Source: Pseudomonas laurylsulfatiphila (GTDB lineage: Bacteria; Pseudomonadota; Gammaproteobacteria; Pseudomonadales; Pseudomonadaceae). From it: a stretch of 64,000 nt of DNA. The stretch lies in the NCBI RefSeq assembly GCF_002934665.1, contig NZ_NIRS01000010.1, positions 159,446-223,445 of the forward strand, given 5' to 3'. The notes beneath the pieces are model-generated. The model was not told where the DNA came from. It made no database searches and was given only the letters and a program-made list of their open reading frames with translations. This document shows positions 30,055-38,456 of the stretch, in pieces; positions within the stretch are counted from its first letter, which is position 1; each line of letters starts with the position of its first letter. The translations under genes were made by a program, and so were the position numbers.

Positions 30055-30597
30055 TCAGGCCTTGATGAAGTGCTTGCGGTAGTGCTGCAACTCGGCGATG
30101 GATTCGCGGATGTCGTCCAGCGCCAGGTGGGTGCTGCCCTTCTTGAAGCTGTCACGCACGTCCGGTGCCCAGCGCGCCGCCAGCTCTTTGAGGGTGGACA
30201 CGTCGAGGTTGCGGTAGTGGAAATAGCTTTCCAGGGATTTCATGTGGGTATAAAGGAAGCGACGGTCCTGGCAGATGCTGTTGCCGCAGATCGGCGATTT
30301 GCCCTTCGGCACCCACTTCTCCAGGAAGGCGATGGTTTCGGCTTCGGCTTCGGCCATGCTGATACGGCTGTCACGAACCCGCTGGGTCAGCCCGGAACCG
30401 CCATGCTGGCGGGTGTTCCACTCGTCCATGCCGGCGAGGATTTCGTCGCTGTGGTGAATGGCGATCACCGGGCCTTCGGCCAGAGTGTTCAGGTCACTGT
30501 CGGTGACGATGGTGGCCATTTCGATAATGACGTCGGTATCAGGGTTCAGACCGGTCATTTCCAGGTCGATCCAGATCAGGTTCTGCGGATTTTGCAT
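30055..30597 (-). CDS. orn: Oligoribonuclease
   Basis: The 180-residue DEDDh exonuclease degrades the shortest RNAs, including the pGpG left from c-di-GMP breakdown. The first catalytic motif WIDLEMTGLNPD is at the N-terminus; later acidic motifs include CQDRRFL and HLALDDIRESI. Length and start are standard. It is divergent from rsgA. Confidence 0.98.
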   Translation of the reverse strand: MQNPQNLIWIDLEMTGLNPDTDVIIEMATIVTDSDLNTLAEGPVIAIHHSDEILAGMDEWNTRQHGGSGLTQRVRDSRISMAEAEAETIAFLEKWVPKGKSPICGNSICQDRRFLYTHMKSLESYFHYRNLDVSTLKELAARWAPDVRDSFKKGSTHLALDDIRESIAELQHYRKHFIKA

Positions 30598-30703
30598 GTT
30601 CGGCTCCTAAGCAATGCTGCGCAGTTTAGCCTAGGCCGGTGGCCGGGCGTGCTAAACTCGCGGCCGTTTTACCTAATCGCTGCATTCTTTATACGGAACA
30701 CCC

Positions 30704-31735
30704 ATGGCCAAACGCCAACTCAATCGCCGCCAAAACTGGCGCATCGAAAAGATTCAGGGCGAACGCGCTGCCCGCGCCGCCAAACGCGAGTCCTCAGCTG
30801 TCGAGGCACTTGAGGGCGGCGATCTGGGCCCGGAACAGCACGGTCTGGTGATCGCGCACTTCGGTGTGCAGGTCGAGGTCGAGGCCCGCGACGGCGAACT
30901 GGCCGGCCAGGTGTTCCGTTGCCACCTGCGCGCGAACCTGCCGGCGCTGGTGACCGGTGATCAGGTGGTGTGGCGCGCCGGCAACCAGGGCATCGGTGTA
31001 ATCGTGGCACAACTGCCGCGAAACACCGAGCTGTGCCGCCCGGACAGCCGTGGTCAGCTCAAGCCGGTGGCGGCCAACGTCGACATGATCGTCATCGTGT
31101 TTGCACCGCTGCCCGAGCCCCACGCCAACTTGATCGACCGCTACCTGGTGGCGGCCGAACATGCGGGCATCAAGCCGCTGCTGCTGCTGAACAAATTCGA
31201 CCTGATCGACGAAAACAACGCCCCTGCACTGAATGCCTTGCTCGCCGTATACCGCACACTCGGTTACCCGGTGCTGGAAGTGTCGGCGCATCACGGCAAC
31301 GGTATGGAGCAGTTGCAGACGCAGCTGGACGGACGCATCAGCGTGTTCGTCGGCCAGTCCGGTGTCGGCAAGTCGTCGCTGGTCAACAGCCTGCTGCCGG
31401 ATGTCGAGACCCGCGTCGGCCCGCTGTCCGAGCTGTCCGGCCAGGGCACCCACACCACCACTACCGCGCGGTTGTTCCACTTCCCCGGCGGCGGTGAGTT
31501 GATCGACTCCCCGGGTATCCGCGAATTCGGCCTGGGCCACGTCAGCCGTGCCGACGTCGAAGCCGGCTTCATCGAGTTCAACGACCTGCTGGGCACCTGC
31601 CGCTTCCGTGACTGCAAGCATGACCGCGAACCCGGTTGCGCCCTGCTCAAGGCCCTTGAAGATGGCCGCGTGCAGCAGCAACGGATGAACAGCTACCGCT
31701 CGATCATCGCCAGCCTGCCGGAAAACGGCTACTAA
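30704..31735 (+). CDS. rsgA: Small ribosomal subunit biogenesis GTPase RsgA
   Basis: A 343-residue circularly permuted GTPase that checks late 30S assembly. It has a basic N-terminus (MAKRQLNRRQNWRIEKIQ), an OB fold (about 40-115), and a G domain with G4 NKFD before G1 GQSGVGKSS, the permuted order. The C-terminal zinc motif is CRFRDCKHDREPGC. A hairpin follows the stop, then the TIR-caspase operon. In P. aeruginosa, as I recall, motB comes next. Confidence 0.98.
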   Translation: MAKRQLNRRQNWRIEKIQGERAARAAKRESSAVEALEGGDLGPEQHGLVIAHFGVQVEVEARDGELAGQVFRCHLRANLPALVTGDQVVWRAGNQGIGVIVAQLPRNTELCRPDSRGQLKPVAANVDMIVIVFAPLPEPHANLIDRYLVAAEHAGIKPLLLLNKFDLIDENNAPALNALLAVYRTLGYPVLEVSAHHGNGMEQLQTQLDGRISVFVGQSGVGKSSLVNSLLPDVETRVGPLSELSGQGTHTTTTARLFHFPGGGELIDSPGIREFGLGHVSRADVEAGFIEFNDLLGTCRFRDCKHDREPGCALLKALEDGRVQQQRMNSYRSIIASLPENGY

Positions 31736-31743
31736 ACAGAGAT

Positions 31744-31776
31744 GCCGACCACCTAGCTTTACGCGGGGTGGTCGGC
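31744..31776. terminator. Hairpin between rsgA and the TIR-caspase operon
   Basis: GCCGACCACC (31744-31753) and GGTGGTCGGC (31767-31776) form a perfect 10-bp stem 8 bases after the rsgA stop. There is no T-run, so it may end the rsgA transcript only in part or act with Rho. The rest of the gap to 31933 holds a CGTGCGCACG palindrome at 31820 and no clear consensus promoter. Confidence 0.55.
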
Positions 31777-31933
31777 GGCTGGATCGTCCCCCGCTTAAAC
31801 ATCAGACCTTTCTGTAAGACGTGCGCACGCTCGCCTGTAGGGCATTTCTCTTTCCGCGCCGGCCTCTTGTAGCCGCCCTGTAATCACCTAGTTTCAAACC
31901 CTCTTCGCACTCCAGCGACACCGAGGGACACCC

Positions 31934-32341
31934 ATGCAAACCTACCATCTGTTCATCAGCCACTCGTGGAACTACTCCGACGCCCACGACAATCTCGTGC
32001 GCCTGCTCAACGCCAAGCCCGGTTTCACCTACAAGAATTTTTCGGTGCCACCGGACAACCCGATTGTCGGCGCGAAAACCGACAAACAACTTGAGGAGGC
32101 CATCGAAAACAAGATCCGTCCATGTTCGGCGGTATTGATCATGGCCGGGATGTATTCCACCTACAGCAAGTGGATCAACAAGGAAATCGAGATCGCCAAG
32201 CGCATGGGCAAGGTGATCATTGCGATCAAACCGTTCGGCGCCGAGCGGATTTCCACGGCGGTACGTGAGGCGGCACATGCCGAGTGTGCCTGGAACACCA
32301 ACAGCATCATCAGCGCAATTCGCCAGCATACGGCGGTGTAA
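31934..32341 (+). CDS. ThsB-like TIR domain protein (first TIR of TIR-caspase system)
   Basis: A 135-residue single-domain protein of the MTH538/DUF1863 (Thoeris ThsB) TIR-like family. It opens with YHLFISHSWNYSDA, the TIR beta-A/BB-loop start, has the family hallmarks FSVPPDNPI and VLIMAGMYSTYSKW, and keeps E84 in WINKEIEIA at the position of the catalytic glutamate of NAD-cleaving TIR enzymes. A GAGGGA site lies 5 bases before ATG. It is followed after 2 bases by the caspase-like gene. Inferred role: phage-triggered enzyme making a nucleotide second messenger from NAD+. The family call is strong; the trigger and product are unknown. Confidence 0.85.
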   Translation: MQTYHLFISHSWNYSDAHDNLVRLLNAKPGFTYKNFSVPPDNPIVGAKTDKQLEEAIENKIRPCSAVLIMAGMYSTYSKWINKEIEIAKRMGKVIIAIKPFGAERISTAVREAAHAECAWNTNSIISAIRQHTAV

Positions 32342-32343
32342 CC

Positions 32344-33303
32344 ATGCGCAAAGGACTGTTTATCGGCATCAACGACTACACCCACGTTTCGCGGCTCAGC
32401 GGTTGCAGCAATGACGCCATGGCCATGGCTTCCGTGCTCAAGACCGACGCCAATGGCGATCCGAACTTCAAGAACATCGTGCTGACCTCCGCCGAGGACT
32501 ACCTGAGCCGGGAAAAGCTCGAAGACCAGATCCGCGAGCTGTTTTCCGGGGACTGCAATGTCGCGCTGCTGTATTTCGCCGGCCACGGCAGCTTCGACAC
32601 CGACACCGACGAAGGCATGCTGATCCCGCAGGATTACAAGAGCGCCAAGGACGGGATTCGCCTCAGCGACATTCTTAACTGGGCGAGCAAAGCCACGAAG
32701 ATCAAAAACAAAGTGATCATCCTCGATTGTTGCCAGAGCGGCTCGGCCGGCGAACTGCGCGCCTTGCGCAGCGAGGGTAGCGTGGTCGGCGAAGGCATGA
32801 CCATTCTGACTGCCTGCAAAAAGGAAGAGCCGGCGATGGAGGGCGCGCAACACGGCGTGTTCACCGGACTATTGCTCCAGGCCCTGCACGGCGGAGCAGC
32901 GAACATCCTGGGCAAGATCACACCCGGCAGCCTCTATTCGTTTGTCGACAACGCCCTCGATGCCTGGGAACAGCGCCCGGTGTTCAAGACCAACGTCTCG
33001 CAGTTCATTTCCCTGCGCGAAGTGTCGCCGCTGATCCCCAAGGAGATCCTGCGCAAACTCCCCGAATGGTTTGCCGAAGCGGAGTCGGTGTACCCCCTCG
33101 CCCCCAGCTTTGAGCCCACCGAGCCTGAATTCAACCCGGAGCACGGCGACGTCTTCGCCCAGTTGCAAAAGTGCAACCGTCACAGCCTCATCGAACCGGT
33201 GGACGCCGAGCACATGTATTACGCCGCCATCCACTCCACCGGTTGCCGCCTCACCGCCCTCGGCGCCTATTACCGCGAACTCGCGATCAAGGGACATTTC
33301 TGA
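32344..33303 (+). CDS. Caspase-like cysteine protease (C14 family), effector of TIR-caspase system
   Basis: A 319-residue protein. Residues 1-220 form a caspase/metacaspase-like domain: MRKGLFIGINDYTHVSRLSGC at the start, the catalytic His in YFAGHG (H81) and the catalytic Cys in IILDCCQSG (C130, the second Cys), followed by GMTILTAC and GVFTGLLLQAL. Residues 221-319 are a separate region with no recognised domain, ending in a conserved-looking Tyr-rich stretch (MYYAAIH, ALGAYYREL). The start at 32344 follows the first TIR gene by 2 bases; the stop overlaps the second TIR start. In type IV Thoeris such proteases are switched on by a TIR-made cyclic ADP-ribose isomer and degrade cell proteins. 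That mechanism is inferred here from architecture. Confidence 0.88.
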   Translation: MRKGLFIGINDYTHVSRLSGCSNDAMAMASVLKTDANGDPNFKNIVLTSAEDYLSREKLEDQIRELFSGDCNVALLYFAGHGSFDTDTDEGMLIPQDYKSAKDGIRLSDILNWASKATKIKNKVIILDCCQSGSAGELRALRSEGSVVGEGMTILTACKKEEPAMEGAQHGVFTGLLLQALHGGAANILGKITPGSLYSFVDNALDAWEQRPVFKTNVSQFISLREVSPLIPKEILRKLPEWFAEAESVYPLAPSFEPTEPEFNPEHGDVFAQLQKCNRHSLIEPVDAEHMYYAAIHSTGCRLTALGAYYRELAIKGHF

Positions 33304-33794
33304 TGCCAGTGTTTATCAGCTACCGCCACATGGACCGCGCCCACGCGGTCAAGATCAACGCGCGCCTGATCCAGGCCAACATCAAGACCTACCTTGATGT
33401 GCTGGATGCCGAATCCCAGACCACCGACGACATCACCGGGGTGATTACCCGCAACATCAGCGAATGCACGCACCTGCTGGCGGTGGTCTCGGAGAAAACC
33501 GCACTGTCCTGGTGGGTACCGTTCGAAATCGGCGAGGCGACCATCACCAACCGACGCATCTGCTCGTTCAAGACCGGCCCGACCGAGCTGCCACTGTACC
33601 TGGACAAATGGCCGAAGCTGACCAGCGACCGGGACATCGACTTCTTTATCGATGCCTACCGCAACGAAGCGACGCTCAAGCGCTCGATGTCGCTGGAATC
33701 GGTGACCGGCAGCGAGTCGGTGCGCAGCGTCAACAGATCCAATGCGGATCGCTTTCACGCCGAGCTCAAGTCCCGAATCATCCGCGGCTTCTGA
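33303..33794 (+). CDS. TIR domain protein (second TIR of TIR-caspase system)
   Basis: A 163-residue TIR protein unlike the first in sequence. The TIR start is MPVFISYRHMDRAHAV. Strand B and a Thr/Asp-rich region follow, then CTHLLAVVSEKTALSWWVPFEIGEA, which holds the WW pair and E75 of the classical S-x-W-W-x3-E catalytic motif. Residues 105-163 form a charged helical tail with several Ser/Arg repeats and no known domain. The ATG overlaps the caspase stop (TGATG), so it is translationally coupled. It is probably an NADase or signal-producing TIR; it could be the main synthase, a sensor subunit or a second effector. It is the last gene before a REPIN and a terminator. Confidence 0.83.
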   Translation: MPVFISYRHMDRAHAVKINARLIQANIKTYLDVLDAESQTTDDITGVITRNISECTHLLAVVSEKTALSWWVPFEIGEATITNRRICSFKTGPTELPLYLDKWPKLTSDRDIDFFIDAYRNEATLKRSMSLESVTGSESVRSVNRSNADRFHAELKSRIIRGF

Positions 33795-33824
33795 CGTCAC
33801 TCCGGGGTTTCTCTCACCCATCAT

Positions 33825-33927
33825 CTGTAGGAGCCGGCTTGCCGGCGATGAGTTCAAGTACGCCGAGTGGATCCAGGCAGCACGCGTTATCGTTGACGAC
33901 CATCGCCGGCAAGCCGGCTCCTACAGG
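33825..33927. repeat. REPIN doublet, GAGCCGGCTTGCCGGCGATG type
   Basis: CTGTAGGAGCCGGCTTGCCG and its reverse complement flank about 60 bases directly downstream of the TIR-caspase operon. The core palindrome (GCCGGCTTGCCGGC) differs from the GCGAGC type, so this is a third sequence variant in the window. Confidence 0.9.
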
Positions 33928-33956
33928 GGATCCCTCCAAGCCAGTGAAAGCCGCAC

Positions 33957-33986
33957 AAAAAAGCCGACATCGCTGTCGGCTTTTTT
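33957..33986 (-). terminator. Bidirectional terminator between motB and the TIR-caspase operon
   Basis: AAAAAAGCCGACA-TCGC-TGTCGGCTTTTTT is a perfect stem with A and T runs on its two sides. It works as a terminator in both directions, ending motAB on the minus strand and the TIR-caspase operon on the plus strand. It overlaps or abuts the motB 3' end at 33992. Confidence 0.93.
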
Positions 33987-33991
33987 GTACG

Positions 33992-35020
33992 TCACTGCTT
34001 GGGTGGCTCACCCGGTTTCGGTGCCGGATCATCAAACAGATTCAAACGCTCGCGCAGTTCGTGGGCCGGCAGCGGCTCCTTGTCCGCCGGCAACACGTTC
34101 GGGTCGACCGGTGTGGTCGGTGCTGCGCCTGGTGCAGCCGAACCTTGCGGCGCATCGGGAGCTGGCTCCGCGCCTTGCGAGCCTTCGATGGCCCGCTGGG
34201 CTTTCTTGGTCAGCACCACGATGTCGATACGACGGTTAACCGGGTTGAACGGGTGCTCGCGATCGAACAACGCCGAAGAGGCATAACCGACCACGCGCGC
34301 CACCTGTGCATCCGGATAGCTGCCCGCCACCAGCGCACGACGTGCGGCGTTGGCACGGTTGGCCGAGAGTTCCCAGTTACCGAAATCACCGGTGCCGGTG
34401 TACGGTTTGGCATCGGTGTGGCCGCTGATGCTGATCTTGTTCGGCACCGCCTTGATGGTGTCGGCCATGGCCAGCAGGATGTCTTCGAAATACGGCTTCA
34501 GACGGGCACTGCCTGAGTCGAACATCGGGCGGTTTTCCGCGTCCACGATCTGGATGCGCAAGCCGTCCGGGGTGATCTCGAACATGATCTGGTCTTTGAA
34601 TTTCTGCAGCTGCGGATTCTCTTCAACCTTGGTCTGCAGTTCCTGCAGCAACAGTTCGAGGCGCTCCTTTTCGACCTGCTCGGCCATGCCTTCGACCTGG
34701 TCGGTATCGACGGTGACCTTGTCCGGCTGCGGCTGGGACTTCACCTCAGGGTTGAGGGTGTTTTCCGGCGCCATGGTCGGCGTGCCGCCTAGATCGATGA
34801 TGTACGGCGTGCCGCTTTCGGAAAAGCCGATCGGGTCCTTGAAGTAACCGGCGATGGCAATCTTCTGTTCCGGCGTGGCGGTGGACAGCAGCCATAACAC
34901 CAGGAAGAACGCCATCATCGCCGTAGCGAAGTCGGCGAAGGCGATCTTCCACGCCCCGCCGTGATGCCCGCCGGCATAGCGCTTGACGCGCTTGATGATT
35001 ATCGGCTGATTATTTTCCAT
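33992..35020 (-). CDS. motB: Flagellar motor stator protein MotB
   Basis: A 342-residue stator subunit with a single membrane segment (about residues 24-47) carrying the essential proton-binding Asp in AFADFATAMM (D30). The plug region follows (GYFKDPIG). The C-terminal OmpA-like peptidoglycan-binding domain has GHTDAKPY and LSANRANAARR (about 200-270). The Pro/Ala-rich tail past residue 285 is variable. It lies 2 bases after motA. Confidence 0.97.
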   Translation of the reverse strand: MENNQPIIIKRVKRYAGGHHGGAWKIAFADFATAMMAFFLVLWLLSTATPEQKIAIAGYFKDPIGFSESGTPYIIDLGGTPTMAPENTLNPEVKSQPQPDKVTVDTDQVEGMAEQVEKERLELLLQELQTKVEENPQLQKFKDQIMFEITPDGLRIQIVDAENRPMFDSGSARLKPYFEDILLAMADTIKAVPNKISISGHTDAKPYTGTGDFGNWELSANRANAARRALVAGSYPDAQVARVVGYASSALFDREHPFNPVNRRIDIVVLTKKAQRAIEGSQGAEPAPDAPQGSAAPGAAPTTPVDPNVLPADKEPLPAHELRERLNLFDDPAPKPGEPPKQ

Positions 35021-35022
35021 GC

Positions 35023-35874
35023 TTAACGACCGCGAACCGCTTGTTCCAGCTCGGCGAAGCTAGGACGGTGCGCCGGGTACAGAACCTTGCGCCCGAACTC
35101 GACGGCCAGCGATGGCGGCATGCCGGACGCCGAAGCCACCAGCGAGGCCTTGATGGCTTCGTAGACGTTCAGCTCTTCCTTGGCATCGTGGGCCAGCGAA
35201 TGGGCCAGCGGGCCAAAGAAACCGTAGGCGGCGAGAATACCGAAGAAGGTACCGACCAGTGCCGCACCGACGTGCAGGCCGATGGACTTCTGGTCGCCCT
35301 CACCCAGCGAAGCCATGGTCACCACGATACCCAGTACCGCCGCGACGATACCGAAACCTGGCATGGCGTCGGCGATGCCGTTGACCGCGTGGGAGGGGTG
35401 TTCCAGGTCTTCCTTGAGGCTGAACAGCTCCATGTCGAACAGGCCTTCCAGCTCGTGCGGGGCCATGTTGCCGGAGGACATGATGCGCAGGTAATCACAG
35501 ATGAACGCGGTCATGCGCTCGTCCTTGAGGACCGTCGGGTACTTGGCGAAGATCGGGCTCGCGGCGGCATCTTCGATGTCGCCCTCAATGGCCATCATGC
35601 CTTCGCGGCGGCTCTTGTTGAGGATCTCGTAGATCAGGCCCAGCACTTCAAGGTAAAAGGCGTGGTTGAACCGCGAACTGAACATGCCCAGGGATTTCTT
35701 GAGCACGTGCATCGTCATGTAGCCGGGGTTGGCCTGCAAGAATGCGCCGAGGGCTGCACCGCCAATAATCATGACCTCGAAAGGCTGGATCAGGGCGGCA
35801 ATCTTGCCGTGGGAAAGCACGTATCCGCCGAGCACGCTCGCGAATACGACGATGATGCCGATAATTTTAGCCAT
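35023..35874 (-). CDS. motA: Flagellar motor stator protein MotA
   Basis: The 283-residue partner of MotB forms the proton channel and pushes on FliG. It has four membrane segments (first two at the N-terminus, last two around residues 165-220, with GFGIVAAVLGIVVTMASLG and GAALVGTFFGILAAYGFFGP) and a large cytoplasmic loop between. It is divergent from the HDOD gene, with 167 bases between the starts. Confidence 0.97.
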   Translation of the reverse strand: MAKIIGIIVVFASVLGGYVLSHGKIAALIQPFEVMIIGGAALGAFLQANPGYMTMHVLKKSLGMFSSRFNHAFYLEVLGLIYEILNKSRREGMMAIEGDIEDAAASPIFAKYPTVLKDERMTAFICDYLRIMSSGNMAPHELEGLFDMELFSLKEDLEHPSHAVNGIADAMPGFGIVAAVLGIVVTMASLGEGDQKSIGLHVGAALVGTFFGILAAYGFFGPLAHSLAHDAKEELNVYEAIKASLVASASGMPPSLAVEFGRKVLYPAHRPSFAELEQAVRGR

Positions 35875-36041
35875 AGGTTAGGAGAGCACTTACTGAGTCG
35901 GGTTCAAGGTCATATTCGGAAGTTAAAAAATCTCTTCTTCTACTTATCGGCAAAACTGCGCCAGACTATAGCCAGTTCAGGCGAAAAGCTAATTTGACCC
36001 CTTCCGGGCACAGGTATTGTTGACGATGATCGCCTCCCACC

Positions 36042-37580
36042 ATGGTTAACGAAACGAACGTTCCAACACCAAAACCAACGACGCTCGAAGGCTGGGTCAA
36101 GCTGCTCGATGGCGTACGCCTTCCCGTCCCGCAAGCCAGCCACGACCGGGTCTGCAAGGCCATCCGCGACAATCGAAGCTCACTGCGCGATATCGCCGAC
36201 CTCATGCAAGGCAGCCCCGCCCTGGCCTTGAGCGTGATTCGCGAAGCCAACCGGCACACCCACGGCGGCATGGCCGAGCCTGCGGAAAACCTTGAGGTTG
36301 CGATCAATCGCCTGGGCCTGAAACGCACCGAAGAGTTGCTCGCGCGCCTGCCCGCCGACCCCCAGTCCGAAATCCCCAAAGCCTTGCGTCAGCTGCAGAT
36401 GATCAGCCAGCACGCCACGCAACAGGCCAATGGTTTTTTTGCCAGTCGCCTGGCTCGCCTGTGGCAGGACATCCACTGGGGTAGCCTGCTGTTTCTTTCG
36501 CCCCTGTGGCCTTTGGCGCTGACCCATCCAGAACTGCTCGAAGACTGGGAGCTGCGGGTCATCCATAAAGGTGAATCGGCACGTAAAGTAGAAAAGCAAT
36601 TGTTTGGCGTACGCCTGCTGGACATCGGCCAGGCGCTGGTGGAGGTCTGGCACTTGCCGATCTGGGTGCAACAGGGCTATCGCCTGTTGCTCACCGAGCA
36701 GCGGGAGCTGGTGAAAGTCCTGCGCATCGCCCGTGACAGCGAGCACCCGTTGCGCCAGCAGAACCGCCTCGATGACGATCCGACCCTGCGCCGCTGGCTC
36801 AACCAACCGGCCAATACGGTGCTGCTGGCCAACGGGCTGGCGCTGTCGGCACAACACGCCTGGGACAGCCCGCACAGTGAACGCTGGCAGTACCTGACCA
36901 GCCTTTACCTGCAAATGCCGATGGATGAGGTGCAACAACAACTGCACCAGCAAGCCGCCAACAGCGCGCGCCATCACTCCATGCCCGACCTCTGGCACCC
37001 CGCTGAATCGCTGATCTGGCCGTGGGGTATGAACCGTATCCACGCCGGACTGCTACCGGCCGCCGGCCCCACTGCCGAAGATCTGGCGAAATGGCGCAAG
37101 CAATGCGCCGAATTGCTGGTCGAGCCGAGTCGCTTCACCAACGCCATGCACTTGACCATCGCCGCCCGCGATGCTCTGGTGGCCTGCGGCATGCGTCGGG
37201 TGATGATCCTGATGGCCGACCGTACCCATGCCAACCTGCGCGTGCACCAGACGGCCGGCCTGCCGAAGGAAACGGCCGGGCTGAACTTTGTGGTCAGCCA
37301 GAGCAACGTCTTGCAACGCCTGCTCGCGCAACAGGCCCAGGTCCGCCTGACGCCGGCCAACAACGCGCAATTCTCGGCCCTGCTGCCCAACAGCCTGCGC
37401 TCACAGTTCAGCGGCGAACACCTGCTGCTGCGCTCACTGGTCAATAATGGCCGGGTGATCATGATCGTCGTGGCGGATCAGGGCGGCGGGCCGTTTTCGG
37501 AAATTTCCGTACAGGCCTTCGGTAAAACCGCGCAGTGCATCGAGAAAGCCCTGCACAGCTTTAGCCACCGTGGCCAATAA
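36042..37580 (+). CDS. HDOD domain protein
   Basis: A 512-residue soluble protein. The N-terminal part (about 15-230) matches HDOD domains, degenerate relatives of HD phosphohydrolases: an LPVPQASHDRVCKAI start, SPALALSVIREANRH, and GLKRTEELLARLP. The C-terminal part (about 340-510) has no recognised domain, though its helix-strand pattern could suit a GAF-like fold. HDOD proteins usually act as signalling scaffolds without known catalysis. It corresponds in position to the gene next to motA in P. aeruginosa. Confidence 0.82.
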   Translation: MVNETNVPTPKPTTLEGWVKLLDGVRLPVPQASHDRVCKAIRDNRSSLRDIADLMQGSPALALSVIREANRHTHGGMAEPAENLEVAINRLGLKRTEELLARLPADPQSEIPKALRQLQMISQHATQQANGFFASRLARLWQDIHWGSLLFLSPLWPLALTHPELLEDWELRVIHKGESARKVEKQLFGVRLLDIGQALVEVWHLPIWVQQGYRLLLTEQRELVKVLRIARDSEHPLRQQNRLDDDPTLRRWLNQPANTVLLANGLALSAQHAWDSPHSERWQYLTSLYLQMPMDEVQQQLHQQAANSARHHSMPDLWHPAESLIWPWGMNRIHAGLLPAAGPTAEDLAKWRKQCAELLVEPSRFTNAMHLTIAARDALVACGMRRVMILMADRTHANLRVHQTAGLPKETAGLNFVVSQSNVLQRLLAQQAQVRLTPANNAQFSALLPNSLRSQFSGEHLLLRSLVNNGRVIMIVVADQGGGPFSEISVQAFGKTAQCIEKALHSFSHRGQ

Positions 37581-37622
37581 GGCTGCGCTACAATCCTCCC
37601 TTTTGTGCTCTGGAGACCTCAC

Positions 37623-38438
37623 ATGTCTGACTTCTCTGGCTTGCCGCTGGTGATCGAGCCGAGCGACTTGCTCCCTCGCCTCGACGCTCGCGAACTGATT
37701 CTGGTGGACTTGACCAGTGCCGCCCGCTACGCCGAGGGACACATTCCCGGCGCGCGCTTTGTCGATCCGAAACGCACGCAACTGGGGCAGGCACCCGCCC
37801 CGGGACTGATGCCCCCGCAGGCAGCGCTCGAAACGCTGTTTGGCGAGCTGGGACACAATCCCGATGCGGTCTATGTCGTGTATGACGATGAAGGCGGCGG
37901 TTGGGCCGGGCGCTTCATCTGGCTGCTGGATGTCATCGGCCACAGCAAGTACCACTACGTCGACGGCGGCCTGACGGCCTGGCTGGCGGAAGGCTTGCCC
38001 ATGTCGATCCAGATCCCGCCAGCCGTGGGCGGCCCGGTTTCACTGACCTTGCACGACGAACCCACCGCCACCCGTGAGTACCTGCAAAGCCGCCTCGGCG
38101 CCGCCGACCTGGCGATCTGGGACGCACGCGGGCCGCTGGAGTATTCCGGCGAGAAAGTCCTGGCGGCCAAGGGCGGGCACATTCCCGGTGCGGTCAATTT
38201 CGAATGGACCGCCGGCATGGATCAGTCGCGCCAGCTGCGCATCCGCACCGACATGCCGCAGATCCTCGAACAACTCGGGATCAGCAAAGACAAAGAAGTG
38301 ATTACCCACTGCCAGACCCACCACCGCTCTGGCTTCACCTATCTGGTGGCCAAGGCTCTCGGTTATCCGCGGGTCAAGGGCTACGCCGGCTCCTGGGGCG
38401 AATGGGGCAACCATCCCGATACCCCGGTAGAAATTTAA
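37623..38438 (+). CDS. rhdA: Thiosulfate sulfurtransferase (rhodanese)
   Basis: A 271-residue tandem rhodanese. The first domain (about 8-125) is inactive. The second (about 145-270) carries the active-site loop HCQTHHRSG with Cys230, the same residue number and loop as Azotobacter RhdA. It moves sulfane sulfur from thiosulfate to cyanide or other acceptors. The start at 37623 is chosen over one six codons upstream. It lies 18 bases before psd and is probably co-transcribed. Confidence 0.95.
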   Translation: MSDFSGLPLVIEPSDLLPRLDARELILVDLTSAARYAEGHIPGARFVDPKRTQLGQAPAPGLMPPQAALETLFGELGHNPDAVYVVYDDEGGGWAGRFIWLLDVIGHSKYHYVDGGLTAWLAEGLPMSIQIPPAVGGPVSLTLHDEPTATREYLQSRLGAADLAIWDARGPLEYSGEKVLAAKGGHIPGAVNFEWTAGMDQSRQLRIRTDMPQILEQLGISKDKEVITHCQTHHRSGFTYLVAKALGYPRVKGYAGSWGEWGNHPDTPVEI

Positions 38439-38456
38439 GATTTTTAAGGACTGTTA

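Noticed and set aside
31934..33794. TIR-caspase genes as a foreign island with abnormal composition
   Set aside because: Base and codon use look close to the flanking genes and no mobility gene is present, so I claim only an accessory insertion, not a recent foreign island.
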